A stretch of 64,000 nucleotides of DNA from assembly GCF_021134715.1 (NCBI RefSeq), contig NC_060026.1, positions 4,092,001-4,156,000 of the forward strand. The letters run 5' to 3'. Source of the DNA: Daphnia pulex (taxonomy: Eukaryota; Arthropoda; Branchiopoda; Diplostraca; Daphniidae). Numbering within the stretch: position 1 is the stretch's first letter; each line of letters begins with the position of its first letter. The notes under the pieces are model-generated. The model was not told the origin of the DNA. It did not search any database and was given only the letters and a program-made list of their open reading frames with translations. The translations under genes and the position numbers were made by a program. Positions 11,301 through 23,200 of the stretch are shown one piece after another.

Positions 11301-14300
11301 ATGAATTTTCCCTTGTTGTTAATCGCTAGACTAATAGTATATTGTGAAGTAAGCCATTTTATCCCCAACAAATTGTTATTAGATTTTTTTACAAAACGTT
11401 ATTTGATAATTTAATTTTAAAAAAAATACTTAAACAAATTCTAATCTTTTTCATGTATCGTTTGATCGAAACATGTGGTAGGGAATTTGAGACTTTTGTA
11501 TGCCATGGGAGGACACAATTGGACCATGGGACACGTGGAGCGTTGGATAAAAATTTATCGGAGCGCGAGATGGGCGCGTGCATCATGCGTCTCCCAGTCG
11601 GGCAGTTCCAGACAAGAAAAACCTGGAGCGGTCTGCTTTTTTTCCCTTGATTTCCGTCACAGACACAACCACACGGGCGCAGAACACGTAATGTAAACAC
11701 AGACGCGTCCATTCTATGACGCACAAACTTATCGGTCCAGACATGCTACTTTTCGACGAACGATGAGGAGCACTGTTTGAAAGCCGAAAACATGCGACGT
11801 TGGGAAAAGCCGAAAAGAAGGAGAGAGGAAGGGGGAAAATGAGAAGGAAAGCGAGACACAAAGGAGATGGAGAAAAAGCAGAAGAGGAAAAAGAGGAAGA
11901 AGAGGGGAGATGGCGGATGGAGGGGGTTTAGAGGAGCGATGAGGAATGCAGACAGGCCGCCACCACCACCAGCCGGCAAGGGGAATGAAGGACAGTGTCG
12001 GCAACACTTCGCACTTCTCAGAAGAGAAGAAGATGAACACAAAACTACCAAAGTCTCTGGCTCTTAAGGGAGGTCCAAACATAAAGGAGGGACCAAGAGG
12101 AGGAGGAGGGGTGAGGGTCAGCATCACACACAAAAAGACGAGTACTACACTATACACTATGCGGGAGGAATAACTCAATAGAAAAAATGTAGAGAAACCG
12201 TGAAATGCTTCCCTGTCGACTTGTTTTTGGTCTTGACCCCACTTTCATTTCACCACTTCCGTTATAGTATAGTGGCTAGTGGCCCACAGTGCCGAGACAT
12301 TTGAAAGGAAGAAGGGGGGGGGGGGGGGGAGAGAGATCTCTGGTATTTTTAGTATTGGTATTTTTCACAAACATCCAGTCGTACCAGGCACGAACGGAGC
12401 TATTGCTGCCCTTTTTGAGGGAGAAACCAGGGGAGAGCCAAAAGGAAACAGAAGGCATGCAGTCATCATCCATGACTGCTATATGTACGAGGCATCCGAC
12501 GGGAAAATGTTGGCGGGAAGCGATAGCGCGGGCATGGCCATTGCGCTGGAAATCGGGGGAATAAACTATAAGAGCTTCACAAAAAGCGTCAATGGGCTCA
12601 TCCATTCATGAACTATTGTGACAAAAAACTGTCTGAGTTCTCTGTGTAGATTGTAAATCGTAGAATAAGAATTGCGTAAATTGTAAGATCCTCGTTGTTT
12701 CTTTCCCATTTTGATGAAAGAGCCGAGATCGGGCAGATCGCCTATAGTTCGTTCCCTTTTCCCCTCCTCTTCCCACCAACCCTTTTTCCATTCTTCCCCA
12801 TTGTACTATGTAGATTGATCGGCCCTTGTCTGCCTCGTGCAGTCTCTACGTCTTTGGAGAAGAAGTGAGTAAATACGAGATTCATTCATCCATCTATTCA
12901 TTCATTCCAACCTAAGAACTAGCTAGCCCCTTCCCGCCGAATACAAATTCAAGATGTCTGCTGTCTGGCCAAAGCCGCAGCGTTACTAAACTTGTAAAAC
13001 AAGAATAGACTACGTAGCTATTGATAAACGACGACAAACTATTCTCGAACTAAATAATTATAGCTTGTATCTAGAATTCCCACAGCAAGTTTGGAAACAC
13101 GCGAATCTTTGCGCGCTTTTAACATGTCGGCTTAATATACGGACTAAAATGTTCGCCTTTTTTGCGCGATAACTCACGTTATAGACGATTATCGCAAAAA
13201 ATTTAAAATACCCTCGTTAAGAGGAAATAATAAGCTTTTACCAAGAATTTTTTTAATATTATGGTAAACTCCCGCAATGCTAAAGTGTGTGTTATTTTTA
13301 AAAAATGCAATTTACATTCAAATATGAAAATTTATATTTAAAGCTAGCACAAACGGTAGATGACATAGCCATCTACAACTGGGTAATTGTAGCGATTCAA
13401 TCACGGTGTAGGTCGTCACACTCTCGGCGGTAAAAGAGACGCCCAGCAGAAGCCAAAAAATCATGACGCTAAAAAAGTCAAGAGTTTTGGCGTGATTATT
13501 ATCGACCCGATTTACCGAATGGCTTTTTTCCTCCCACGACTGAAAGTGGCCACCACTTGACTGGATTGACGCAAACCAAAACTGCCAACAAAAAACAGAC
13601 AAGGCGAGACGTGCCACGGTGTGCCGCGAGCGAAATGTCACAGACATAGATTTGCGCACTCTTTGGCCGTCATCTATTCATACCGGGCACGACATATCTC
13701 AATTTAAAATCGGAGCAACAATCAGCCTTTTGTGTGGGTTGACAAATATTAGGGAATCAAGTGAGTGCATTCAGGGCTTGTTCTTCAAGAGAAAAACTAT
13801 AGCCCGCTCAATTATTCCTTCACTGCTGCGACTATAAATCTACCATCAACTCAAACTAAATAAGCAGTTTAACAGGCTAGACAGGTGACTATAAGTAGGT
13901 CTACACAATATTAGCAAGAAATGTCTATAGCAACGGAAGAAAAGTAATAGCGCTCAGCTACTTTGATGCAACTTCCGGCAGTGGCATGCGCGTCATTCAT
14001 TCGCTAGTTTATTCGAATGAAAAACGGAGCGACGGGTGAATGAATTACCCTTGCAAAATAAACTGGTGCTTTAGTATAGTCTATATATAGCTGTAGCATT
14101 CAGAGCATTCGCATACAAGTTATTATTGCATGTCATTAACTTTTCATTCGCTAAATGACGAGACGAGTCGCCATTCTTCAGAGGCAAGTCAAAATTTCAG
14201 TATAGCGCAAAGCTGTATAAAACATCGCACTACTTTGCTGTTATACAGCCTACTTGCTACTATAGATAGAAATAATACATTGAAATGCTTTTTGCTGAAT

Positions 14301-15703
14301 GCAAGATAATTACGAAATGGGGCATTGTGATGTCAATGTTTCCTTACCTGCTGTTCATATTAACAGCCACATTTGATCTGAAATTTAAAAAAAGGAAACA
14401 ACAACAACAACAGAAAAACTATTTTAGAATCAATCAGAATTTTTAAAAACCTCTACTATATAATAATATAATGGCTATATATATTTGCAATACCTAATAT
14501 ACGCAGTGAAACTAATTAAATAGGCCGGCACTTATTGGAATGAGTAAAAGCCATTTAATCTGTGCAACGTTGACGTCTATAGGTACTGATATCAGTACCT
14601 ATAGATGCCTATCATCATTTATGTTTTTATGAATTTTTCTTACGTACGACAAGGCAATTTACTCGTATCCGATACATCTTATCTTGTCTAAAAATTTATA
14701 TTTCAATTGATATTTCTTATGCCACTTATTATCAATGAATTGGCAAATACGGATTGGCAGATTAATATCATTCAATTTGGAATGTTTGCGTGTCAGCAAC
14801 TTCCTGTGCGTGAGGGATTGCGCCTTTAGCGTTCATGCAATCGAAGTCCGCAATATAGACCCATGAGCCACCCACACAGTGAAATGTAATCAACTAAACG
14901 ACAAAAAGACTAATTATTATACCATCAACCAAAATTAATTAAAGCGAGTTTAGGTGTCTAGGTGATGGGGTGCAACTTAAACAAGTCCTAGGCCTAATCA
15001 AACAAAATCACACAGAAATGATTAACTCCTTTGTTAACTTATATTTACAATCTAAGCAGCAATATCATTTTCTAATTTGAATTTCTAATTACTAATAATG
15101 ATCGTAGAGATCTAATTATTTATTTCCGCAAAACAAGAAACCAAATTATCCCGTTAACAAAAAAAAAGTAAAGCTAAAAAATAAAACAAACAAAATGAGC
15201 CTAATTGCCCGAAATTATTGATACTCCTACATTGTATCGAGTGTAATAGAGAATAAATAATAACGTGATGGACACTCAGGGTGAAAAAAAAGCTTCAACT
15301 ATATTTTAAGAAGCTATTACCTGTTGCGTTGATTAATGATGCTTTGAGCGTCATAAGCGGACGCAGATCCGCCCGCCGCTTCCGGATGAGCAACATGCAG
15401 CGATGAATGCTGATGGTGTTGTTGATGCTGGCGGCTGTTGGTGGGGAAATTGTGATGATTGACACTGCTGGAATGGCGGATGGCGATCTGCTTTTGGCGG
15501 GAGGCTTCGACATCTTCGTTGCTGACGTTGTACAAACGAAGGAGGTCTTCGACGAGCGGCGACGAAGGGGACGAAGCAGAAGGGTCGGCCGCCGTGTCGA
15601 ACAGCGGCAGACACTCGATCGTCGTCAACACATAAACCAGCACGAAACATATCAACAAACGCCGAGCCGCGACTCGCTCCATTGGACAAACAAACGTTTT
15701 CAT
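8351..15703 (-). CDS. Secreted TGF-beta-family prodomain-like protein without a cystine-knot domain
   Basis: Six exons join in consistent phase: 15703-15321, 14377-14348, 10609-10177, 10061-9872, 9713-9612 and 8946-8351, giving 577 aa. Residues 1-31 form a signal peptide with a hydrophobic core near 16-30. The middle resembles a TGF-beta propeptide: LYVTGAKLRLLKF, then IRVSVHNYTR, then KKLLDSQ (349-355) with KLDIKLAARWWL (366-377), then VLELTVIE. This follows the family order of a strand ending in an LRL-type motif, the RLLDSR-like motif, the FDVxxAVxxWL-like helix and the LELxV strand. A minimal furin-type RxxR lies at 447-450. The remaining 127 residues are polar, rich in Glu, His and Gln, and lack cysteine, and the gene then stops. 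Only one cysteine (204) lies outside the signal peptide. Alternatives are a ligand with an unseen alternatively spliced knot exon, or an unrelated secreted protein. Introns are 943, 3738, 115, 158 and 665 bp. Confidence 0.62.
9244..9266. repeat. Perfect 8-bp stem hairpin in an intron
   Basis: CCGAGACG (9244-9251) and CGTCTCGG (9259-9266) flank a 7-nt loop. It lies in the last intron of the prodomain-like gene, close to the tRNA-like segment, and may be part of the same short repeat. Confidence 0.5.
9312..9380 (-). repeat. tRNA-derived sequence (SINE head or tRNA pseudogene)
   Basis: On the minus strand an A-box-like TGGCACAGCGG lies near 9373-9363, an anticodon-arm-like CCGAC/GTCGG stem lies near 9350-9335, and a B-box-like GAGTTCAATTCC lies at 9329-9318. 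The spacing fits a tRNA. The acceptor stem does not pair and the anticodon loop is one base short, so it is not a working tRNA. The best reading is the tRNA-like head of a SINE or a decayed tRNA inside the last intron of the prodomain-like gene. Confidence 0.5.
10610..14347 (-). other. Large second intron of the prodomain-like gene
   Basis: This 3.7-kb intron has no recognised coding exon. A less AT-rich block at about 11450-12800 has GA-rich (11815-11930) and G-run (12314-12331) sequence and several chance frames on both strands. It could hold regulatory sequence or an alternative promoter, but there is no direct evidence. Confidence 0.4.
14348..14377 (-). other. 30-bp micro-exon of the prodomain-like gene
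   Basis: Exon 2 on the minus strand lies between a TTTCAG acceptor and a GTAAGG donor. It encodes ten codons (SNVAVNMNS plus shared bases) and keeps phase 2 on both sides, so it can be skipped without a frameshift. Confidence 0.6.
14576..14605. repeat. Perfect 30-bp palindrome
   Basis: The half-site TCTATAGGTACTGAT (14576-14590) is followed directly by its exact reverse complement (14591-14605), with no spacer and no mismatch. It lies in the first intron of the prodomain-like gene, about 200 bp upstream of the micro-exon. Confidence 0.9.
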
Positions 15704-17250
15704 TTTTTAAAGGGCCCGCTTTTGATCGCTCTGGTCAACCGAAGTAATTGCAAATGAAAAACAAAACGCAGGGAACTATAAGTTGAAACGCGGTTGAAAA
15801 CTATTGAAACCCAAAACGAATGCGGCCAATTGCCAGAAGGAATTCACAAAATGACAATCAACTGGCTGCTGGATTATGGAATCTAACGAATGAATGGTAA
15901 GAGTTAACCTGTCAATGAATGAATGAAACCCGTCAAGTGACAAAAAATCAAATCTGATGTATAAGAAAGAGAGGTGCAAGTGGGCGCAACTATTTCTGGA
16001 ACGCCGCGCGGAAACGGCGGGAGTCGGAGTGAGAATGGAGAAAAACGATAGCCAAAACCCGACTATATAGACTGGCGGAGTGATGCTAGAGCTAAGAATG
16101 GTGAGACACGGCGTGCGCTCAAGTGGAGGCGGAAGGATGGACTGAAGGCGGGCAAAAGTTTCGGGCCGGTGCAAAGTCTTGAGGTGCTGGTCTGGGACAC
16201 ACAGGCAGCTATAGCAGCAGCAGCAGCCGAGAGAGGAAGAAGGAGGAGATGAGAGGCGGAGGGAGTGAAGAAAAAAGAAGAGGGGGGGAGGAGGAAAAAG
16301 AGATGGTGAATGGGAAAGAAAGAAGGAAACCCAAAATGATGGAAAGAGAAGAGTATCTATATACTATGTGCTGCTGCTTGTGTGTATATATCTGTCTGGA
16401 TTTATACTCTCTCACACAAGTCTGACGAGGTTGCTTGCTGCGCTTTCGTTTGGTCGCTCTGTCTGTGTGTATATGCTATATGGCGAACGTGTCTGATGTG
16501 CGTGCGTGTGTGCCTGGTATATGATGGGTATGGCTGTATGCATTGGTGATATTTTCTATGTGGTGATGATGACGGATAATCAGCCCAAAGGTTATTCTCT
16601 CTCTCTATCGCCTTGCCAGAGCTTAAGCACTTTGGGTGTGTGGGCGGTGGAATAATATAAGAAGACTCGGCAAGGAGAGGGAAAAGTTTATATAAAAACA
16701 TACATAAAAGAGAAAAAAAAACGGGCTTGAACGTGTTTTTAGTCTCTTGGCAAAGCCACAGCACGGATGAGTGAATAAGTGAATGAAGCGGGCGGGCGGG
16801 CGGGCCGTCAGACATTTCACTCGACTTCTTTTCTCCGAGACCAAATGCCAATATATCCGACGGCCAAAAAAGCCAAAATAAAAAGTGATGCATTGATAAA
16901 AGTAAAAAAGAGAGAGAGAGAAGGGCATCAGCAACAAAAAAATCAGATAGAGTATTATTTAAGAGAAGAAAAACTTGATTGTGTATTATAGAAGAGAAAA
17001 GAGATATAGGAAAATAGAAAAAAGAGGGCGGGAGTGCTGCTGAAGAGAGCGTGGGATCTCAGCGTTGACGGCCTGCTGCGGAAAGACAGCTGCTGAAAAC
17101 ACACGTCACGTCAAAAGACATGTGGTTGCGTCAGTCTTTTATGACGATCATCCAGTATTGTTATATATCCGACTGCTCTTACAGTCTCTTGCTGAGATCT
17201 GGTGCAAGTACGTCGCTCTATAGTCTCTTTTTTACTTTGTATTAATTTCT
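15704..17250 (-). promoter_or_regulatory. 5' flank / probable promoter and 5' UTR region of the prodomain-like gene
   Basis: Immediately upstream of the start codon at 15703, the DNA is rich in GA/CT and CAG/CTG simple repeats (16215-16330, 16905-16925). Minus-strand frames at 15776-16174 and 16402-16893 are open but of low complexity and do not look coding. A promoter is expected here, but no clear TATA or initiator could be fixed. Confidence 0.35.
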
Positions 17251-20200
17251 TTTTATAATAGAGGCACGCGATGTATATGAAAAGGTGACTGATCGCAAGA
17301 TATCAGGTGGAAATGGCAAACATTATACGGTACATTAGTAGATTTGTATCCAGATATTGTCTTCAATTTATTTTGAATGCGTTGCACAGTACTTTGGATA
17401 TTCGTAATTGGATGTTTATCTTAGTTTACCATCGACTTTTTCTGTCGTTCAATTGTGGATGTATTATTCGATTTCATACATTTTGTATGAATCATTTGAT
17501 AACTTCAAAGGCTTCTTACTTGCTGGAACTGATGTAAATGTACTATATATCAAGTGCATTGACCGAAAAACTTAACAGGTTTCTCTCAGCTCAAAGTGTA
17601 TAATGAGAACAATAATAGCCTATATTTTACCAAGAATATAAATCCGAACAAATCATTTGCTCTCAATTATAAGGACTAGACTTCTGCGGCTTTCAGTGCC
17701 TGAAGATAATACATCAGTCTAGCCTTATTTCCAACAACTCTCATGTCATTACGAAGCGACTCTTGGAAATGTAGACCATAATTTCAAGGTAAACTTGAAT
17801 GATTGGTGGGCGAGTATAGGAGAGGAGATGCTGGTGGAGTATATAGTTGAATTGCAGGCTTAATGGCTAATTGCCTAATACGCCAGGGCATATTGTGAAA
17901 CATCTAGCTGGCAATAAAAAAAAAAAACTCACAGCCTTGACATGACAAGATTATTCAGCTTATTTTTTTTGTTGCAGGTCCGTTATCAGAAACAAGATAA
18001 TTTGGCATCGTGCCATACTTGAAGGTTGGTGGACGGTTCTTAATTATTTAATTTAATCAAATCCACAATATTTTGTGAAGCATTTCAAGTGAGATTGATG
18101 GTATATGTTTGTGTACTATATATGATATGTTTGCCCTTAGTTTAAGTGCTTGGAGGCAGGAATTTTCCAATGAGATCCCCCTCCCCCCCTCTATTAACAT
18201 CGTTAAGATCTGAGTAGGTATGATGAATTCGGGATGAATTGAATTACAACGTTTTATTCTTTTGCAAAAAAAAAAAAAATGTCTGCTTGATTGACGCTCG
18301 CTCCGTGGAGTGCCAGTAAATTTGTTACCCGGTCAAGAGCGGACTGTTCAATTTTGCATTGCATAATCATTTTAATAAACACTGTGATTTGTGATTTCGA
18401 CTATAAAAGCGTCTAACAATTAATGATGTGTATTTTAACCTTGAAGGTGTCCTTGATAAGGCAGAATCACAGGCTGATTTCTGATTCCCGTTGGCCCTCC
18501 AAAATTTTTACAAACAAACAAAACAAATTCAAATAGATGGACGATAATTAGACGGTCAGGCGGAACAGGCGAAACCTTTTTGAAAGCAAAAGCTTCGGGG
18601 GAATTACTATACCTAACAGATGGATACCGAGAAAAATATAGTTGATTTTGTATTACACGCTATACAACTATTGATAGTGCATTATATACTTGGAAGAATG
18701 AAGTCAGCCATTCATATTTAATCGTGACTATATTTTGTTTACTACTTTCCGGATATAGATGTCTGCAGGTCCGCAGCAGCAACATTCAGATAGCTGATAT
18801 TACATCATCGTGAAATCGTGAAGATCCGGGGCCAAACAAAACAAACGTATCGGAGAGCGTGACTATGCCGTTCTCATTTTCATGAAATGGGACCACCTCA
18901 AAACAAGTAGACTATACTATAGTAAATGCTGTTTAATCATTTTCGATTGTGAAGGTAGGCCTAACATGAGTCACAAGAAACACCAAATTATTTAATGTAT
19001 AAAACTTACCTGTTATTTCGTCACCGCTTCATTTTCACGTGTCACAGCAGTCTTATTCGGAATGCAATTTGATGGGGGGAATCAGCACAAATAATGAATA
19101 TAAGTTTCCTACAGACAGACATAATATAGTACTGATGTAAATCGCCCTTCTTTGAGTCTATATGGACTGTGGACTTTGGTGGCTGGCCAGTGGCCACAAT
19201 CACAGCAGAGGCTCGACTTGCTGCTGTCCCCCCGAAGGCCTTGATAGTACGTCGCGAGCACGGCCTGATTTTGATTTCCAAAGCTCGGAGTTCGTTTCCA
19301 GGAAGTTTGTTTCATGAAACTGATTTGATTTTTACATCTCATGGTGCTGGTGAGTTATTGTGATATGGGATATGGCAAGAAGAAATGTTCTTCTTTTTTC
19401 TTCTTCTTCTTCTGCTCTTACAGCTGATGCAACTTCTGCGCGCATTGCAGGGCGTTGGGTGCACATTTGAGCCATTGCGAAGGTCCCAATAAGAAGTTAA
19501 CTCCAACGGCTCTATCCGTCATCGCACCGACCCGATTCCCCCTATACATAATCGAGTGTGGAGTTACATCCAACCCCCCTTTTTTCCATTACATCCGCAT
19601 CCAACCCTCCAGCATTTTCTTTATGCGGAATGGCATCGATACAGGCCAACTGCGAAACTATTCCACGTAATATACACCCAGCAGCAGCACTATATAATAT
19701 AGTCTCAACATGCGACTTATGGGCTTTTCCACATCATATAAAGAACGCATCACCCGTGCGGTTATACAGTCCTTTTTATATCTGCGATCATTCGCCAAAT
19801 CTACCGCGATGATGTGATGAGAAAATAAAGGCCGCCAACAGCACCACACGTCTGCCAACACATCGTTGAAAATCTTCCATTTATGACCGCGTTCTTCTTC
19901 ATTTATAGTGTAATCTTATTGTAGCCAAACTTTTCTTAAGTTTCGTTCACATATTTTCTTTGAAAACCACACCGCATTTGAGCCCCGCCGTGCAGCGCAG
20001 AAGCACGCAAGTTCGTGATGGAAATAAGGGCCTGTATAATAAATATAGAAACATATAGAAACTTGTTCACGTGCGTCAATTATATTTTCGTATGCTTTTA
20101 TTGTTGGTTGATGCGGAAATTCTTGGATTTGATCCTTTCTTGTATAGAGAAGAATTTTATTAATTTTGTATAATATACTGTACATACCGGTAATACACCC

Positions 20201-23200
20201 ACACGGCAGTTTTTGCCATCTGCGTTCGAAATAGATTTCACATAAGATCTTCTTAAATCTGTAAAAGTATAGCTTTTTGAACCAATAAAATATGAATTGG
20301 GAGTGACGCACTGATGAAAGCGTAATTATTAGTATGTACAGGCTATATGTATAATACGTATATAATATAATATATACAAGATGATTTTTGATATTTGCAT
20401 TTCGTTAGAATGATGAGCGCTAAATATAGCAGCTATATATAGGAAACATTTCGTCATAGAGGTAAAGCACCTGGGAACAATAAAAATCCGATAAATCCAA
20501 CAGCAGCATGCCAGCCGTTGTAAAATAGCACGCAATAGTTTGGGGGAAACCAAAGTTAGAAGAACTTTCTCTTCGCCAAAAAACCTTGTAGTTATAAACC
20601 TGTACCGAAAGTAGACAAAAATGTTGGTGTTGCAATTGCCAGTCGAAGGGATTAAGCAATAAATGTTCCTCGATTATTTTCCCGTTGACTAAGTAGCTCG
20701 TTAAATCTCTTATTCGTCTAAATATATATTCAAGAATGAGCACGACGCGGAAGCTCGTGACGCGATACCAAGTCAGACAGACAGACAGCAATGAGCAGTC
20801 TGCTAATGTCGTAGATCCTGTTTAGCCAACCAGCGATGGAATGTCATGGATTTCTTTCAATGGAATGACCACGACGAAAATACACAGCACACACGCTACT
20901 TTGATTTCACAGCGGCTTCGTGCATGTCTGGCATGCAAGCAGCACACTCACAACGCGCTGATCCAATGGTTCTTTCCGTCGAGATTACCACAGTTGCTTA
21001 TATAGACAGAATGTCGAAAAAAAGAAAAATAATAACAACATTATCAATATACGTACGTAGATAAAATTAAAAGTTGAACGGGTCCAGTCTATATAGCAAT
21101 TTATGTTTGCGGGAAAAACCAGCGCAGCAGAGTAGTAGCTACACAGCTGTCGTTGTTAACTGACCTTGCTGACTGCGTGATTTCAAAAGAGATTTCGTTT
21201 CTTCTAATAATTAAAAATAAAATAATTCCAGACGTTTACAACGTAATCGTTCATTTGGTTTCGTTTCTTCTTTTTAATTTGTCTTATAGAAATAACAGAA
21301 TTTTAAGTTTAAACCAATAATTTCTGATACCTTATTGCTGTTATTGTCATCATTTTTATTTAGCTCGCATAGTTAGAGCGTTGTAATTGTCCAGGGAAAT
21401 ACTCGTCTGTAAATAGCGCCCAATATAATCCCCGTATGCGCTGATTATTATTGTTTATGCCAGTTTATATACGAGCGCTGTGTGTGTCCTGCATGCTTGT
21501 TGCGTTGTGTGCTGTTATCTTTCGTGTATACGCACGCGAGTCGTCTAGCCGCGATGAAGCAACAAGCCGATCCGTCGCAACAGGCGATCCGCTGATCGTG
21601 TCGAATTTCTTGGCCGGATATGCATTCACACGACTTTGCTGGTGCACGGCTCTTTTACATTAGAGTCGCATCGGATATCTTATATACAGCCGTTATAACC
21701 GTCAACCGTACATTCCGATACCAACAGTGCTGGGCAGTCGTCTCTAAATTTGTATATACGCATATCTGATGATGGCCTGGTTGATACGTGTGAAACTGTT
21801 TAATTATCAAAGTTACCACCGTAAAACAGTTGAGCAACTGTAAGGGGCCAATTAGTCTTCTGTATTTATAGAAAAAAGATTGATTTGTATAGGCCTGTGT
21901 ATAGAGATGCTGTCAGGAGTAATCGATTCCCCCCAAACCAACAGGGAATCAACAAGTCTATAGGCCTGTGGGCTATTTTCTTTGCTTGCGCAACCAGCAG
22001 CGTGTATAAGAGAAACGAAAGAAGACGGAACTGAAAAATATCTGCATGTCCAGAGATTTCTTGCCGTTGTCCAGCCATCAGCCATTACGCAGTCTGCCGC
22101 TGCCGCAGAGTTTATACAATCAACAAACAGAAAGGTCACTGACGCGCGTCAATGCGCCTATCGACACAAGAAAGTTTTACATAAGAATCAAAGATGTGTG
22201 AAGAATCATTTTCAAATGTTATACGTTATACATATTTGCTTGTTAGTGTTGAAATCTTCTCTTTCAGTTAACGATGTCTGCTGACAGTGTCGCTTAATAA
22301 TTATATAAGGCTACGTGACTTCGGTCATCTATGAGATGAGTCGATGGTGCATCAAATAACGTATCAAACTTACAGTATTATCTTGCTTTGAATCCTTTAA
22401 CAAATGACCCCACTGCTGCATGTGCACTGTTCAGAAGCCTTAATAAGGTGCCTTGGCTCTGAATAACCAGTTAGATACAATGGTATTGACTCTATACCTA
22501 TAACCAAAGGTTCGATTTCTTTTTTCCTTATTATAGTGAGTTGCAACATGCTCATGGAATTTCCAGCACCATTTTCTTACAACACGAAATTTTGTGATTT
22601 GTGTCCCGCGGGTCCCGCGACAATCTAGATAACAACAAAAAAGAAAGGAACCAAAAAATATTACTACATGCCGAAATCAAATATATTCCATTCGGCATCA
22701 CCCCTATTAATGTACAACAGCTTTTCTATATGCGAAGATGAAATATAACACGAACGTTCGGGTTCGGACGTCAGCAGTTGACTCCGCGCACAGACAAATG
22801 AAAGGAAAAGAATTAAGTGCGTATGGTAATTATAGTTGACAGTGTCTTATATATAAGTTGGTGTCGGTGCGTTGGTGCTGCCTTCCAGCCTTGCTAATAA
22901 ATGATTGTATTTCAGGAAATAATCAAAAATGTATGATAGTTTTCTATACCGTGGTATCATGTATAGCTTGTTGATCTCAAATGTGCTGGATGTACAAAGT
23001 TTGGTTTGAATATGTATACAGTATGTTTTTGTTGTATATTCAATCCCCTCTTATATATTGGCTTCCACTCTGAAAATTGCACGCACCTCCGCGAAAAGTC
23101 CAATTAACCTTTTGAATGCTGCTGCAAACGTATTAACTATTCACAGCATGAAGGGGCGCAGCAGGAATAAGGAATAAACTTATATACAGAGACAGAATGG

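Noticed and set aside
11729-12611. Overlapping 100-150-codon frames on both strands
   Set aside because: They lie in an intron, overlap on opposite strands and come from GA/CT-rich DNA. No domain is visible.
15407-15757. 116-codon plus-strand frame
   Set aside because: It is the antisense shadow of exon 1 of the prodomain-like gene.
15776-16174. 132-codon minus-strand frame upstream of the prodomain-like gene
   Set aside because: It is low in complexity and sits where the 5' UTR is expected, with no splice link or homology.
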